A stretch of DNA of 64,000 nt from Roseburia_C sp031555935 (GCA_031555935.1 JAVBTX010000035.1:1-64000); one strand, 5' to 3'; positions 1 to 9,129 are shown, counted from the first letter of the stretch. A program made the numbers and translations. The notes: generated from the letters alone by a model not told the origin.

Positions 1-107
1 ATCTATAAGATTGTAAGACCCCTGAAAGAGTATCAGGTAGATAGGGCAGAGGTGGAAGTGTAGTAATACATGGAGCTGACTGTTACTAATCGGTCGAGGG
101 CTTGACC
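1..107 (+). rRNA. 23S ribosomal RNA, 3' end (partial)
   Basis: The first bases match the conserved 3' terminal part of bacterial 23S rRNA, including the segment reading GGAGCTGACTGTTACTAATC followed by GGTCGAGGGCTTGACC. The rest of the gene lies before the window. The exact 3' end near position 107 is inferred from the family, not measured. tRNA genes follow on the same strand, as in many rrn operons. Confidence 0.93.
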
Positions 108-125
108 CAAAAAGAAACTCGGAGA

Positions 126-168
126 GAACTTTAGTTCAGGAAAACTTTAGTTCAGAGAACTTTAGTTC
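126..168 (+). repeat. Three copies of an 11-bp motif downstream of 23S rRNA
   Basis: AACTTTAGTTC occurs at 127-137, 143-153 and 158-168, with periods of 16 and 15 bp. Each copy is internally self-complementary (GAAC/GTTC arms), so each could form a small hairpin or cross-pair with another copy. The repeats occupy the spacer where a 5S rRNA gene often lies. No 5S-like conserved segments are seen between 108 and 312. Function unknown; processing of the rRNA precursor is one possibility. Confidence 0.6.
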
Positions 169-312
169 TCTATCATTAGTCTGTATGAAGTTTTGAAGGT
201 ATATGATTTGCATTCGTGCATATAATAAAATTACCAGTGAACGTTATAAGTTCATTACGATGGCGTTACTTTTAGGAAATCAAGAGTAAACGTCATTTTC
301 TAACTAAAATAA

Positions 313-384
313 TCCTCGATAGCTCAATGGTAGAGCACACGGCTGTTAACCGTGGGGTTGTTGGTTCGAGCCCAACTCGGGGAG
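313..384 (+). tRNA. tRNA-Asn (GTT)
   Basis: A full cloverleaf can be folded. The 7-bp acceptor stem pairs TCCTCGA with TCGGGGA, the anticodon stem is CACGG/CCGTG, and the 7-base loop CTGTTAA gives anticodon GTT at 345-347. The T-arm contains GGTTCGAGCC. CCA is not encoded. It is first in a three-tRNA cluster behind the rRNA genes. Confidence 0.96.
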
Positions 385-424
385 TTTAGCACTTAACTGT
401 TACCATTTGAGTGTGAATACTTAT

Positions 425-496
425 GGCTCCTTGGTCAAGCGGTTAAGACATCGCCCTTTCACGGCGGTAACACGGGTTCGATTCCCGTAGGAGTCA
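425..496 (+). tRNA. tRNA-Glu (TTC)
   Basis: The acceptor stem GGCTCCT pairs with AGGAGTC. The anticodon loop CTTTCAC gives TTC at 458-460, and the T-arm GGGTTCGATTCCC is standard. CCA is not encoded. It lies 40 bp after tRNA-Asn and 45 bp before tRNA-Cys, probably in the same transcript. Confidence 0.96.
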
Positions 497-541
497 CTGA
501 GAATTGGAATACATAGTTCTAAGACTCATAAAATAATATAA

Positions 542-612
542 GGCGACATAGCCAAGTGGTAAGGCACGGGTCTGCAACACCCTTATCACCAGTTCAAATC
601 TGGTTGTCGCCT
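542..612 (+). tRNA. tRNA-Cys (GCA), copy 1
   Basis: This is a 71-nt tRNA whose acceptor stem pairs GGCGACA with TGTCGCC and whose loop CTGCAAC carries anticodon GCA. The outermost anticodon-stem pair looks like a C-T mismatch. It is last in the rRNA-linked cluster and is followed at once by a strong terminator. The same 71 nt recur in inverted orientation at 10538-10608. Confidence 0.95.
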
Positions 613-615
613 CTA

Positions 616-650
616 CAAAATCCCATAAACATTATGTTTATGGGATTTTG
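616..650 (+). terminator. Intrinsic terminator of the rRNA-tRNA operon
   Basis: A long perfect stem, CAAAATCCCATAAACA with its complement across a TTA loop, ends in TTTTG. It begins three bases after tRNA-Cys and is expected to end the rRNA/tRNA transcript. Confidence 0.9.
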
Positions 651-690
651 TGTTAAAAAAATTTGGCACATATAAATTATTAAAATGTAC

Positions 691-731
691 TTGACCTGTC
701 GTAGTAATCGTGTTATAGTAATACTACGACA
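691..731 (+). promoter_or_regulatory. Promoter and probable operator of the padR operon
   Basis: TTGACC (691-696) and TATAGT (714-719) are 17 bp apart, with an extended -10 TG at 711-712. A perfect 10-bp inverted repeat (TGTCGTAGTA at 697-706, its complement at 722-731) brackets the -10 box. Two more CGTACTAC motifs follow at about 735 and 749. PadR proteins usually repress their own operon through such palindromes, so autorepression is inferred. Confidence 0.75.
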
Positions 732-808
732 GACGTACTACTATAATCGTACTACGATAAACGTGATACATTGATGTCTGGATTTAATCAATGAGAGGGG
801 GAATATAA

Positions 809-1132
809 TTGATTAGTAGTGACGTAATTCGAGGCTACAATGACACCATTATTTTATATCTAATTTTGGAAGAGTCATCCTATGGATATGAAATATCAAA
901 GAAAATCCGCGAATTATCAGAAGGAAAATATGTTATCAAAGAGACAACGCTTTATTCGGCTTTTACCAGACTAGAAAAAAATGGTCATATTGAATCATTC
1001 TATGGTGATGAGACAAATGGGAAAAGGCGAACCTACTACCGGATTACCGAACAAGGAAATCTTTATTATCAGGAAAAATGCGAGGAGTGGCAATTGACCA
1101 AAGAGGTAGTAGAGAAGTTTATTCAAAATTAG
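809..1132 (+). CDS. PadR family transcriptional regulator
   Basis: This 107-aa protein has the PadR winged-helix pattern. It begins with a helix running into LYLILEESSYGYEISKKI, continues with the recognition segment ETTLYSAFTRLEKNGHIES, and has a wing ending RTYYRITEQG. A short C-terminal helix (about 85-107) would dimerise. The start is TTG, supported by a GAGAGGGG Shine-Dalgarno at 793-800. It is followed 32 bp later by a membrane protein with a permease-prefix domain, a common PadR partner arrangement. The inverted repeat in its promoter suggests autorepression. The inducing signal cannot be read from sequence. Confidence 0.9.
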   Translation: MISSDVIRGYNDTIILYLILEESSYGYEISKKIRELSEGKYVIKETTLYSAFTRLEKNGHIESFYGDETNGKRRTYYRITEQGNLYYQEKCEEWQLTKEVVEKFIQN

Positions 1133-1164
1133 GATGAAACTGTTTAGAAGAAAGGAATGATTGC

Positions 1165-2148
1165 ATGGATACGATTTTAAATTATTTGGAAAATATGTTT
1201 ATGCATCTGCCAAAGACAGATGCAGTAGAACGAGCAAAGCGCGAGCTGGCTAACATGATGGAGGATAAGTATAACGAGCTTTTAGCGGAAGGCCGTACGG
1301 ATAACGAGGCCGTTGGTATTGTCATATCTGAGTTTGGAAACTTAAAGGAGTTAGCTGCTGAGCTGGGATTAAATGAAGTATATGAAGGACAGCAGTATGG
1401 TGAAAATGTGCCGCGAAGAGTGTCGGATGCAGAGGCAAAAAGCTATCTTGAGGACAGCAAAAAGTCTTCAAAGTGGATTTCGCTTGGGGTAATGCTTTGT
1501 ATTTGTTCTCCAGTTGTTTTGCTAATACTTGGCGGCTTGCAGGAGGAGCACGGTTTGATATCAGATGCAGTCTTAGGCTCTGTCGGTTTGAGCGTGCTGC
1601 TGATACAGATAGCCGTTGCCGTTGCCATCTTTATTTATAATGGAATGCAGATGGAGAAATACCAATTTTTAACAAAAGAAGAATTTTCGCTCAGTAAAAC
1701 AATTGTTACTTATTTAGAAAACTACGGGACTACAATCCAAAAGTCTTTTACCTTTAAACTGATTCTGGGTGTAATAATTTCTATTGGTAGTGTGATACCT
1801 CTTATTGTTGTCGGAAGTATTTGGGAAGATGGTATGGCATTGTTCCTTGGTGTGATATTCATATTATTTGCAATCAGTATTGCAGTCTGGCTTTTTATTA
1901 CTGGCGGTGCAGAGAAGGAAGCTATTAAAGTTTTATTGCAGATGGAAGAATATAGTGTTAAGGCAAAAAATGAAAAGAAAATTATTGATGTAATAGCTGG
2001 TATTTATTGGCCGATTGTAACCTGTATCTATCTTGCTTGGAGCTTTATTACACATGACTGGGGATTTACCTGGATTGTATGGCCAATTTCTGGTGTATTA
2101 TTTGGCGGAATTGCCGCAATTTGCTCGGTCGTTCAAAAAGAATCATAG
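1165..2148 (+). CDS. Membrane protein with permease-prefix (HAAS-like) domain
   Basis: This is a 327-aa protein. Residues 1-70 form a soluble helical domain with the pattern of permease prefix domain 1 (AKRELANMMEDKYNELLAEG, then AVGIVISEFGNLKELAAELG). It is followed by about six hydrophobic segments (near 105-130, 140-160, 197-220, 225-245, 280-300 and 303-322). It pairs with the PadR gene upstream, as seen for many envelope-stress or antibiotic-response pairs in Firmicutes. The cargo or enzymatic role is unknown. Start ATG with AAAGGAA nearby. No terminator is obvious before the tyrS leader. Confidence 0.8.
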   Translation: MDTILNYLENMFMHLPKTDAVERAKRELANMMEDKYNELLAEGRTDNEAVGIVISEFGNLKELAAELGLNEVYEGQQYGENVPRRVSDAEAKSYLEDSKKSSKWISLGVMLCICSPVVLLILGGLQEEHGLISDAVLGSVGLSVLLIQIAVAVAIFIYNGMQMEKYQFLTKEEFSLSKTIVTYLENYGTTIQKSFTFKLILGVIISIGSVIPLIVVGSIWEDGMALFLGVIFILFAISIAVWLFITGGAEKEAIKVLLQMEEYSVKAKNEKKIIDVIAGIYWPIVTCIYLAWSFITHDWGFTWIVWPISGVLFGGIAAICSVVQKES

Positions 2149-2167
2149 TAAAAAGAATGTTTTCTAG

Positions 2168-2196
2168 TTGACAAACTCTAATTTGCCCCATATAAT
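2168..2196 (+). promoter_or_regulatory. Promoter of the tyrS T-box leader
   Basis: TTGACA (2168-2173) and TATAAT (2191-2196) are perfect consensus hexamers with a 17-bp spacer, just upstream of the T-box leader. Confidence 0.88.
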
Positions 2197-2202
2197 AACG
2201 TT

Positions 2203-2512
2203 ATGAAAAAGCTATGATAGGAACAAGTAGTAATAAGTGAACCAAACAGAGAGTTACCGGTCGGTGAGAGGTACATGATAAGCTTATTTATGAATACATC
2301 CTGGAGCTGCGCACCAAAGATTCTAAAGAATTTTGATTCTAAAGAATTTTGATTCTTTGAATATAGGCTGCGACGGTTTTGCATCCGTTAACTGTGCATG
2401 AGTATTTTTAGATACTTGCTGAGGCAGACAATGTGAATTGGCTGTGAAAAAAGGTGGTAACACGAGCTTATACCTCGTCCTTTCGATACTGGGAAAGGAC
2501 GAGGTTTTCTTT
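2203..2512 (+). ncRNA. T-box leader (tyrosine specifier) of tyrS
   Basis: This leader senses uncharged tRNA-Tyr. Visible elements are the AGAGAG / GGTGAGAGG stem-I features at 2249-2270, a GAA-TAC-A specifier with TAC (Tyr) at 2295-2297, the T-box sequence around 2452-2466 (AAGGTGGTAACACGAGC), and a terminator hairpin at 2472-2505 followed by TTTTCTTT. Uncharged tRNA would stabilise the antiterminator and allow tyrS expression. A 16-bp unit is tandemly duplicated inside the leader at 2319-2350. The 5' limit is approximate. Confidence 0.92.
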
Positions 2513-2568
2513 ATATAAACCTTTCTCCTTACCCTATGCAATCAAATTCAAAAAAGGAGATAAAATCA

Positions 2569-3795
2569 ATGACCCTCTACGAAGAACTAGTTGCCCGCGG
2601 TCTAATCGCGCAGGTAACCGACGAAGAAGAAATCAAAGAATTAATTAATGAAGGAAAAGCCACATTCTACATTGGCTTTGACCCAACCGCCGATAGCCTT
2701 CATGTTGGCCATTTCATGGCATTATGCTTAATGAAGCGTTTACAGATGGCCGGTAACAAACCAATCGCCCTTATTGGCGGCGGTACCGGAATGATTGGTG
2801 ACCCATCAGGCCGCAGCGACATGCGCCAGATGATGACAACTGAAATGATTCAGCATAACTGTGACTGTTTTAAGACTCAGATGAGCCGTTTTATTGATTT
2901 TTCCGAAGGAAAGGCGTTAATGGTAAACAATGCTGACTGGCTGTTAGATTTAAACTATGTTGATTTATTACGTGAAGTTGGTTCTCATTTTTCCGTTAAC
3001 CGCATGTTAACCGCAGAATGCTACAAGCAGCGGATGGAGAAGGGCTTAAGCTTCCTAGAATTTAACTACATGATTATGCAGAGCTACGATTTCTATGCAC
3101 TGTTCCAGAAATACGGCTGCAATATGCAGTTTGGCGGCGATGATCAGTGGAGCAATATGCTCGGTGGTACGGAGTTAATTCGTCGGAAACTGGGCAAAGA
3201 TGCTTATGCCATGACGATTAATCTACTGTTAAATTCTGAAGGTAAAAAGATGGGTAAAACTCAATCCGGTGCGGTTTGGCTTGACCCAAACAAAACCTCC
3301 CCATTTGAGTTCTACCAGTACTGGCGGAATGTATCTGATGATGATGTGCTAAAATGTATGCGGATGCTTACATTCCTTCCATTAGAGCAGATTAACGAAA
3401 TGGACGGCTGGGAAGGCAGTCAGTTAAATCAAGCCAAAGAGATTCTGGCATTTGAATTAACCAATTTGGTTCATGGCGAAGAAGAGGCGAACAAAGCGCA
3501 GGAGAGTGCCAAGGCATTATTTGCCGGCGGCGGAATCCATGCCGATATGCCAACTGCTGAGATTACGGAAAATGATATGGTTGATGGCTCTATTGATATT
3601 TTAGGATTGCTTGTTACTGCTGGTCTGACCGCTTCGCGTTCGGAAGCGCGCCGTGCTGTTGAACAAGGTGGTGTTACAATTGATGGCGAAAAGGTAACTA
3701 ATATTAAAGCCAGCTATACGGCGGACGATTTATCCGGTGAGGGTCTTATTGTAAAACGTGGAAAGAAAAATTTCCGAAAAGTGACTTTTATATAA
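2569..3795 (+). CDS. tyrS: Tyrosyl-tRNA synthetase
   Basis: This class I synthetase charges tRNA-Tyr. The 408-aa protein shows the HIGH-type motif HVGH at residues 45-48, the tyrosine-binding segment around YDFYALFQKYGCNMQFGGDDQW, a KMSKS-type loop KMGKT near residue 228, and a C-terminal S4 RNA-binding domain (RSEARRAVEQGGVTIDGEKV). I chose the ATG at 2569 because AAAGGAGA lies 8 bases upstream. An in-frame ATG at 2536 would place that Shine-Dalgarno inside the gene. Expression is controlled by the tyrosine T-box upstream. Length and motifs are normal for TyrS. Confidence 0.97.
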   Translation: MTLYEELVARGLIAQVTDEEEIKELINEGKATFYIGFDPTADSLHVGHFMALCLMKRLQMAGNKPIALIGGGTGMIGDPSGRSDMRQMMTTEMIQHNCDCFKTQMSRFIDFSEGKALMVNNADWLLDLNYVDLLREVGSHFSVNRMLTAECYKQRMEKGLSFLEFNYMIMQSYDFYALFQKYGCNMQFGGDDQWSNMLGGTELIRRKLGKDAYAMTINLLLNSEGKKMGKTQSGAVWLDPNKTSPFEFYQYWRNVSDDDVLKCMRMLTFLPLEQINEMDGWEGSQLNQAKEILAFELTNLVHGEEEANKAQESAKALFAGGGIHADMPTAEITENDMVDGSIDILGLLVTAGLTASRSEARRAVEQGGVTIDGEKVTNIKASYTADDLSGEGLIVKRGKKNFRKVTFI

Positions 3796-3819
3796 GTTAT
3801 AACCAATAAAAATAATATT

Positions 3820-3858
3820 AAATGGGCGTGCCAATCGAATCGATGACACGCCCATTTT
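3820..3858. terminator. Bidirectional terminator between tyrS and the surface-protein gene
   Basis: AAATGGGCGTG pairs with CACGCCCATTT across a 16-base loop, with A-rich and T-rich flanks. It sits between two convergent genes and can serve both. Confidence 0.85.
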
Positions 3859-3859
3859 G

Positions 3860-6800
3860 CTAATCTATATCTCCATATTTACAATAAATATATCCTATTT
3901 TACCGTTGTAGCTGATTTTATACCAAACATAGCCGCCTGGATAATTGTTATAGGTACAAGTTTCTAATAAATCAAAGCTGTCACCATACTGCATATATCC
4001 AATCACTCGATAAGAGGTGGATGGGCCGCTTCTTATATTTAGACTGTAACAGTTAACAATATATCCGCCAGTCATAATCGTAACGTCTTTCGTTTCACTC
4101 GCCACACCATAGACCGATTTTTTATCGATTATGGTATATGCTTCAACCTTAACATAGTATTTTATTCCTGGTGTTAAAGCACCGATTGATTTACTAGTAA
4201 TGGCATTGCCAGCGATTATCATAGACTGACTATTAGCGAAACCAGTATCCGTGCTGTAAGTTACACGATACCCCGAAGCGTATGGGTCCCTCTTCCAGTA
4301 AACATCCATTTGCTTCCGCTGGTTCGATACTATGCTCGTCAGTTCGGCTTTTTTCGGTGTTATTTTAACCGTTACCTTCTTGGTTGTTTTTTTGTAATTC
4401 TTAGAGGTAACAGTAATCGTAATAGTGGTCTTGCCATAGCCTTTGGCTGTTATTTTACCATTCTTCTTGCCGACTGCTGCCACACTCCGGTTGCTGCTCT
4501 GGTAGGTAATCGTTCCGCTGCCAGACAACTTGGGCTTCAATGTGTAATCTTTGCTACCATATGTCTTGGTAATGCTCGCTGGAACAGCAGAAATCTTCTG
4601 AGCGGATGGTTTAATCAAGAAGGTCTTTGTCAATGTTCCTTTATAGTTTCCTTTAAACGTTACAACAACCTTGGCGGTACCGGCCTTGATATTATTTTTA
4701 TAACGAATGGTGTAATCAGTGCCCTTTTTCAAGGTCTGTTTGCCATCCTTTACCACTACGCCCGGTTTTCTAGCTTTACCGTTATAGACATAGCTGCTGG
4801 TCTTAAGCGTAGCCTTAAGGTCTGTTGTTTTTGCAGCAACGGGTTTGGCGGTTATATTGATTGTAATTTCCACCTCGACAGTCGCGCCGGTTGCGTTATC
4901 AGTGTAGACAGCAATAAATGAATGTGTTCCGACTTTACCCACCAATGCCTTCGGATCTTTAAATGTCCAGCCGGTAGGCAATGAAACATCCGCTAACGTT
5001 TTTCCATACTCCGCAGTCAGATTCGTTGGTACGGTATAATTTGGAATCGCGCTCGTAACAACAATATTCACATCTTTTTCAACTGTCTGATAGTTTGTCG
5101 TATCAGTAGGAGTATAAATCACCGTAAATGTATTTGTTCCGACATTTCCCACCGATGTACTGCCTGCATCCTTAAAATTCCAGCCGGTAGGCAAGGTAAC
5201 ATCCGCTAACATTTTTCCATATACGGCGGTCAGATTCGTTGGCACGGTATAGTTTGGAACCGCCTTCGTAACAACAATATCCACATCTTCTTCGGCCGTC
5301 AGATAATTTGTGGTATCGGCTGGGGTATAAACAACTGTAAATGTATTCGTTCCGGCACTACCCACCAATGTACTGCCTGCATCCTTAAAAGTCCAGCCAG
5401 TTGGTAATGTAACATCCGCTAACGTTTTTCCATATACGGCGGTCAGATTCGTTGGCGTGGTATAGCTTGGCGTTGCCTTTTCGACAATTACCCCAAGTGA
5501 AATGGAAAAGCTATTGGAGCCATCTGAATACGTCGCCGTAAATGCTCTTTCGGTAGCGGTGGCATCACCAACTGATGACAACGGCGTGTTCCAAGTATAT
5601 CCGGTTGGTAAGGTAATGTCCGCCAGCTTGCCCGTCGGATCATAGGTGGTCGTTAAAGCTTCCGGTCTTTTTATCGTTAAGTGGTATGATTTGGTGGTCA
5701 CTCCATCGGCGGCAGTCACTTCAATTGTATAATTGTTATCACCGCATTCTAGTGATAAGGTCGTTGGACTTTGACTCACCAGTTCGTCTTTACTTCCGCT
5801 GCCTTTTTGCAATGTCATAGTGGCATCATCCGCGTCACTCAATGTCCCACTTACCTTTATCTGTGATAGATCATAATCCACCACCATCAAATAGTTCAAA
5901 ATATCGCTGTCAAAAATCGGTGCAAAGTCAAGACTCGTTGTTCCATCTATCTTGGTCGTTGTAATGGAACTAAGATCTGCATCCGTAGTTACCTGAAATG
6001 AAACCGGAAGAATGAGAGGATCCATGTTATCACCACTGATTACCAAGTCGCAGGTATATTCACCTACAGCAAGACCATGTTTTGGTTCAATCTCAATCCT
6101 CGCCACCTTATAGGTATCCAAGCTATCTGATGAAATTGTTCCCAAGACAAATGCATTCGCATTGTCATTTGGACGCTGATCATTATTTCTCAGCGCAACA
6201 TTTATATTTGTGATTGGATATTTACATATATTTCCAAGTGATACTGTTTTTGCTGCTGGAGAGTCGTAACCCCAAGCCGCATCGGTAAATGTCACATTAT
6301 CCCGCCAAACAATGGCGCCTTTGTCCTTTAGCAGGCCAGACCCGCCCCAATTTTCTGCTAATTGCATACCGTCCTTGAATAAAGCATTTGAACTCAAAAA
6401 TGTATTCCGTTTGACTCCCGGAGGGTCGTTTCCATTTAAGATAAAAATTGCCGGACGATTCTGCGCTTTCGTAGCTAAATCTAATTCACTAAAAACAGAT
6501 TCATACACGTCTTCCATATTCAAACTGGTCTGATCTAATTTAGGAAAGCAGAAAATATCATTTATCTGAAAGCTAGGGCCTCCTGCACGTTCAAACATGA
6601 AATCAATAAAATAATCACTCGTCAGTGTTGTCAGTTTTTGTGGCAAATTAAAGGCTTCTCCCATCGAAAAACTTGCTCCATTACAGAGCATAAACATAGC
6701 CGATGCAAACCCTTCTCCAACCCTTGTTATGTCCTGTGGCATGGTAAAGTCTTGGTTCATGGTAAAATTGTCTCCATTACAGCTACAAAACATATAGCTT

Positions 6801-7492
6801 GCAAACTGACGACCAACACTTGTTAACTTCTGTGGCAGATTAAATGCTTCTCCCATTGTAAAATTGTCTCCGTTACAGCCCCAAAACATTTCCTCCGCAT
6901 AAAAGTCGCCGGCTTTTGTTATATCCTGAGGCATGGTAAAAAACTCTCCCATCGTAAGATTTACGCAATCTACAAAGGTTAACTTCCATTCATAGTTCGG
7001 TGGTGTATTGGCAGATATTTCGGCGGCAGTTCGAGTCATTAAGGTGGTAAGCGGTGAGATTACGGCTGTCACCTTTTGCTTATTCGCGCCTGCATTTGCG
7101 CCGGTTGTATTACTAGAAAATCCAAATGATCCGAACCAAGCGTCTGTGCTTCCATCCGGGGTTATGGTTATTGTGTATGTTCCAGCCGCAGTATATATAT
7201 GTGGAATCCCGCTTGTTTTAAACGCATTTTGAGAGTCAGTTTGACTATATTTACCCGTTATTGAATCTCCCCAATCAATAACCCAATTGTATGTTTTACT
7301 ATATTTTCCACCACAAAATCCACTAGTTGGAACATAAAATGTATCATTGGCCTCCACGGTCACTTGAAATTGAAATTCCTCTACCTCGGCAGCTCGAACT
7401 TCCTTCGTTCCGAGCATTAATATCCCCACGACCAATGACAGTGTCATCAGTAGAGTTAATTTTATTACAGTCAATTGTTTTCTTTGTTTCAT
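3860..7492 (-). CDS. Large modular secreted surface protein (PKD-like, cadherin-like, Ig-like, FN3-like, SH3b)
   Basis: A 1210-aa protein with a signal peptide at 1-34 (cleavage near EVRA/AEV). Residues 38-145 look PKD-like (YNWVIDWGD, then YTAAGTYTITI). Residues 170-320 carry four repeats of about 39 aa (NFTMGEAFNLPQKLT type), resembling BspA-like surface repeats. A cadherin-like beta-sandwich follows at about 515-605, then three copies of a roughly 72-aa repeat with the core YGKTLADVTLPTGW. Ig-like domains (about 895-1045), an FN3-like domain (about 1047-1140) and a C-terminal SH3b domain (about 1143-1210, LNIRSGPSTSYRVIG) complete it. No LPXTG motif or S-layer homology domain is seen; the SH3b domain may bind the wall. 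The role, perhaps adhesion, is inferred. SD GGAGGCG precedes the ATG. Confidence 0.85.
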   Translation of the reverse strand: MKQRKQLTVIKLTLLMTLSLVVGILMLGTKEVRAAEVEEFQFQVTVEANDTFYVPTSGFCGGKYSKTYNWVIDWGDSITGKYSQTDSQNAFKTSGIPHIYTAAGTYTITITPDGSTDAWFGSFGFSSNTTGANAGANKQKVTAVISPLTTLMTRTAAEISANTPPNYEWKLTFVDCVNLTMGEFFTMPQDITKAGDFYAEEMFWGCNGDNFTMGEAFNLPQKLTSVGRQFASYMFCSCNGDNFTMNQDFTMPQDITRVGEGFASAMFMLCNGASFSMGEAFNLPQKLTTLTSDYFIDFMFERAGGPSFQINDIFCFPKLDQTSLNMEDVYESVFSELDLATKAQNRPAIFILNGNDPPGVKRNTFLSSNALFKDGMQLAENWGGSGLLKDKGAIVWRDNVTFTDAAWGYDSPAAKTVSLGNICKYPITNINVALRNNDQRPNDNANAFVLGTISSDSLDTYKVARIEIEPKHGLAVGEYTCDLVISGDNMDPLILPVSFQVTTDADLSSITTTKIDGTTSLDFAPIFDSDILNYLMVVDYDLSQIKVSGTLSDADDATMTLQKGSGSKDELVSQSPTTLSLECGDNNYTIEVTAADGVTTKSYHLTIKRPEALTTTYDPTGKLADITLPTGYTWNTPLSSVGDATATERAFTATYSDGSNSFSISLGVIVEKATPSYTTPTNLTAVYGKTLADVTLPTGWTFKDAGSTLVGSAGTNTFTVVYTPADTTNYLTAEEDVDIVVTKAVPNYTVPTNLTAVYGKMLADVTLPTGWNFKDAGSTSVGNVGTNTFTVIYTPTDTTNYQTVEKDVNIVVTSAIPNYTVPTNLTAEYGKTLADVSLPTGWTFKDPKALVGKVGTHSFIAVYTDNATGATVEVEITINITAKPVAAKTTDLKATLKTSSYVYNGKARKPGVVVKDGKQTLKKGTDYTIRYKNNIKAGTAKVVVTFKGNYKGTLTKTFLIKPSAQKISAVPASITKTYGSKDYTLKPKLSGSGTITYQSSNRSVAAVGKKNGKITAKGYGKTTITITVTSKNYKKTTKKVTVKITPKKAELTSIVSNQRKQMDVYWKRDPYASGYRVTYSTDTGFANSQSMIIAGNAITSKSIGALTPGIKYYVKVEAYTIIDKKSVYGVASETKDVTIMTGGYIVNCYSLNIRSGPSTSYRVIGYMQYGDSFDLLETCTYNNYPGGYVWYKISYNGKIGYIYCKYGDID

Positions 7493-7712
7493 ACTTACTG
7501 GCGCCTCCTATATGTATTTAGCGTTACATAACTTTCTCTGTATTCTAACTTATTATAAAAACAACAAATGCGAACAATTCCAACAATGAAATTATTCGCA
7601 ATATTCTTCTTATATTATAAGTCCTCGAAGGAGTGCATGTCAATTGTTCAACCCTCCCTTTGGGCCTAAACAGCACCAAAAGTGACGCAACAAGCACCGA
7701 TTTTTATAATCT

Positions 7713-9062
7713 TTAACAATCTTTTAGATTCCGCTTCAAAAATACTATTGTAAACGGTATACAAAATAAAAAAGTCAAAACATCTGCAATCGGCTGCGCG
7801 ATTTCCACACCCCAGATACCATACATTGGCGGCAAAATCAGTATCAATGGAAGAAAAAAGATTCCTTGTCTCATTGATGTTAAAATTGTTGCAGCACCGG
7901 TTTTCCCAATTGCCTGAAAGGTCATGTTGCAGACTACCCCCAGCGTCATTAGTGGCATGACAGCACACTGCAGCCGTAGTGCCTGCGCGCCAATTGCCAA
8001 GACCTGCGAATCATCTTTTAAAAATCCATGTATCAAGATTGGTGCCAGAAAATACGTTGCAATGGCGAAAACGGTCATCACCGCCGTTCCGACCTTGAGG
8101 GTAAACCAAAATGCTTCGCGCACTCGTTTCGGTATGCCCGCACCATAATTGTACCCCGCGACTGGCTGATACCCTTGTCCAAAGCCAATGAGAACGGAGA
8201 ATAATACCATAAAGACCTTTGCCACAATTGACATGGCCGCCACGGCTGAATCGCCATAACCGGCGGCACTGCGATTCAGCATTACCGCAGCTACACTTGC
8301 CAGCCCCTGACGAAATAACGACGGCAGACCAAATTTTAATATATCCCAATAGATTTTAAACTGCCAGCCAATATTTTTTAGTGAGATATGCAGTACCGTT
8401 TTTCGGCGCACATAGGGATATAGTAATATCAGCGCACTGATTACCTGACTGACTGCGGTCGCAATTGCCGCACCGGTTATTCCTAACTTAAAGGTAAAAA
8501 TAAAAAGTGGATCTAAGGCAATATTTAATATTCCTCCAAACAAAATTCCATACATCGAAAATTTTGCCCGGCCTTCACCGCGCAGTAAATTATTGAGCAC
8601 AAATCCGATAATCATTACCGGCGAGGATAATAGGATATAGCGTCCGTAGCTGACCGCATAGGGAATCATCGTCTGGGTTGCTCCCAGCAGACGAATCAGC
8701 GGTTCAATAAAGCACATACCAATCGCAGCAATGATAATTCCAACTACTAGTCCATTTAACAGCGCACTTGATGCGACCTGACTAGCTTTTTCATTTTCTT
8801 TTTTCCCAAGCAGTCTGGATATCTGAGTTCCGGCGCCCATCCCAATCGTAAATCCGACCGCCTGAATAATTGCCATCAGCGAAAATACAATGCCGACCGC
8901 TCCAGATGCACTGGTTCCCAGCTTTGACACAAAAAATGTATCAACCATGTTGTAAACTGCCGTTACCAGCATTGACACGATGGTCGGTACGGCTAGCTGC
9001 ATAATCAGCTTGTGAATCGGTGTCTCGGTCATTTTTTTATATTGCTTGTCATTCTTGTCCAT
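7713..9062 (-). CDS. MATE family efflux transporter
   Basis: This 449-aa inner-membrane protein has about 12 transmembrane segments in two related halves, as in MATE (NorM/DinF-type) antiporters that expel drugs or toxic metabolites using Na+ or H+ gradients. The N-terminal pattern PTIVSMLVTAVYNMVDTFFV and the second-half segment GYQPVAGYNYGAG are typical. It is a single gene with no regulator beside it. The substrate cannot be predicted. Confidence 0.93.
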   Translation of the reverse strand: MDKNDKQYKKMTETPIHKLIMQLAVPTIVSMLVTAVYNMVDTFFVSKLGTSASGAVGIVFSLMAIIQAVGFTIGMGAGTQISRLLGKKENEKASQVASSALLNGLVVGIIIAAIGMCFIEPLIRLLGATQTMIPYAVSYGRYILLSSPVMIIGFVLNNLLRGEGRAKFSMYGILFGGILNIALDPLFIFTFKLGITGAAIATAVSQVISALILLYPYVRRKTVLHISLKNIGWQFKIYWDILKFGLPSLFRQGLASVAAVMLNRSAAGYGDSAVAAMSIVAKVFMVLFSVLIGFGQGYQPVAGYNYGAGIPKRVREAFWFTLKVGTAVMTVFAIATYFLAPILIHGFLKDDSQVLAIGAQALRLQCAVMPLMTLGVVCNMTFQAIGKTGAATILTSMRQGIFFLPLILILPPMYGIWGVEIAQPIADVLTFLFCIPFTIVFLKRNLKDC

Positions 9063-9129
9063 TATGTGTCTCCTGCGTTTATTAGCTTCTTATGTGATAG
9101 GCTATCCATTTTTGCTAAGATTATTTTAC

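Noticed and set aside
2178..2541. Minus-strand frames inside the tyrS leader
   Set aside because: They are antisense to a clear T-box leader and have no ribosome sites.
7666..8349. Additional minus-strand frames overlapping the MATE gene
   Set aside because: They are out of frame with a complete, well-conserved transporter and have no separate ribosome sites.
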